Shown in pieces: positions 5,236-5,290 of a DNA stretch of 5,290 bases. How positions within the stretch are numbered: position 1 is the stretch's first letter; every line of letters starts with the position of its first letter. The notes beneath the pieces were generated by a model. The model was not told the DNA's origin, did no database searches, and saw only the letters and a program-made list of their open reading frames with translations. The position numbers and the translations under genes are program-made. This DNA comes from a bacterium (GTDB lineage Bacteria; UBA9089; CG2-30-40-21), in NCBI GenBank assembly GCA_030018795.1, contig JASEHA010000190.1:1-5290 (forward strand), given 5' to 3'.

Positions 5236-5290
5236 ATTTGCACTACTGTCGTGTCAACCATCAATTGTCGGATAGATGAGGTAGATGGGT

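Noticed and set aside
5229..5257. Minus-strand TTGACA (5257-5252) as a -35 box for the DsrE-like gene
   Set aside because: A 17-nt spacer would put the -10 box on the Shine-Dalgarno sequence (GGAGGT), and no TATAAT-like hexamer lies at a usable distance.

Overview
The window is AT-leaning bacterial chromosome, roughly 40% GC by eye. It carries an ECF-type sigma/anti-sigma pair and DUF362 and DsrE-family genes. Small palindromic repeats sit in most of the gaps and inside at least one gene. Together these suggest a Gram-negative-type, probably anaerobic and perhaps uncultivated bacterium. I cannot place it in a phylum from the sequence alone. There is no sign of phage, plasmid, integron, CRISPR, rRNA or tRNA. 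|| Left part, + strand (1-1696): the last codons of an ECF-type RNA polymerase sigma factor overlap the GTG start of its presumed anti-sigma factor. That protein has an N-terminal HxxxCxxC zinc finger, one membrane helix and an outside region ending in what looks like a FliL (flagellar basal-body) domain. This architecture is the most unusual thing in the window. A guanine-deaminase-like nucleoside deaminase follows after a 74-nt gap (to its preferred start) that holds a short palindrome. || Middle, + strand (1697-3643): a 66-nt element predicted to fold as a three-way junction lies before a 77-residue single-pass membrane protein. Next comes a gap with two hairpins, then a HI0933/YhiN-family flavoprotein. 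The flavoprotein carries an in-frame, repeat-derived insertion with a 14-bp direct repeat and a hairpin. || Right part (3644-5290): a convergent junction made of degenerate 8-bp repeats in opposed orientations separates the flavoprotein from a minus-strand pair. That pair is a DsrE-family sulfur-relay-like protein followed one nucleotide later by a DUF362 protein with extra cysteines. It is probably a translationally coupled operon with a redox or sulfur-related role. || Overall the genes are mostly familiar families. The parts worth a second look are the zinc-finger/FliL anti-sigma fusion, the cysteine-rich DUF362 protein beside DsrE, and the unusual density of different small palindromic repeats, at least two of which distort gene starts or coding sequence.
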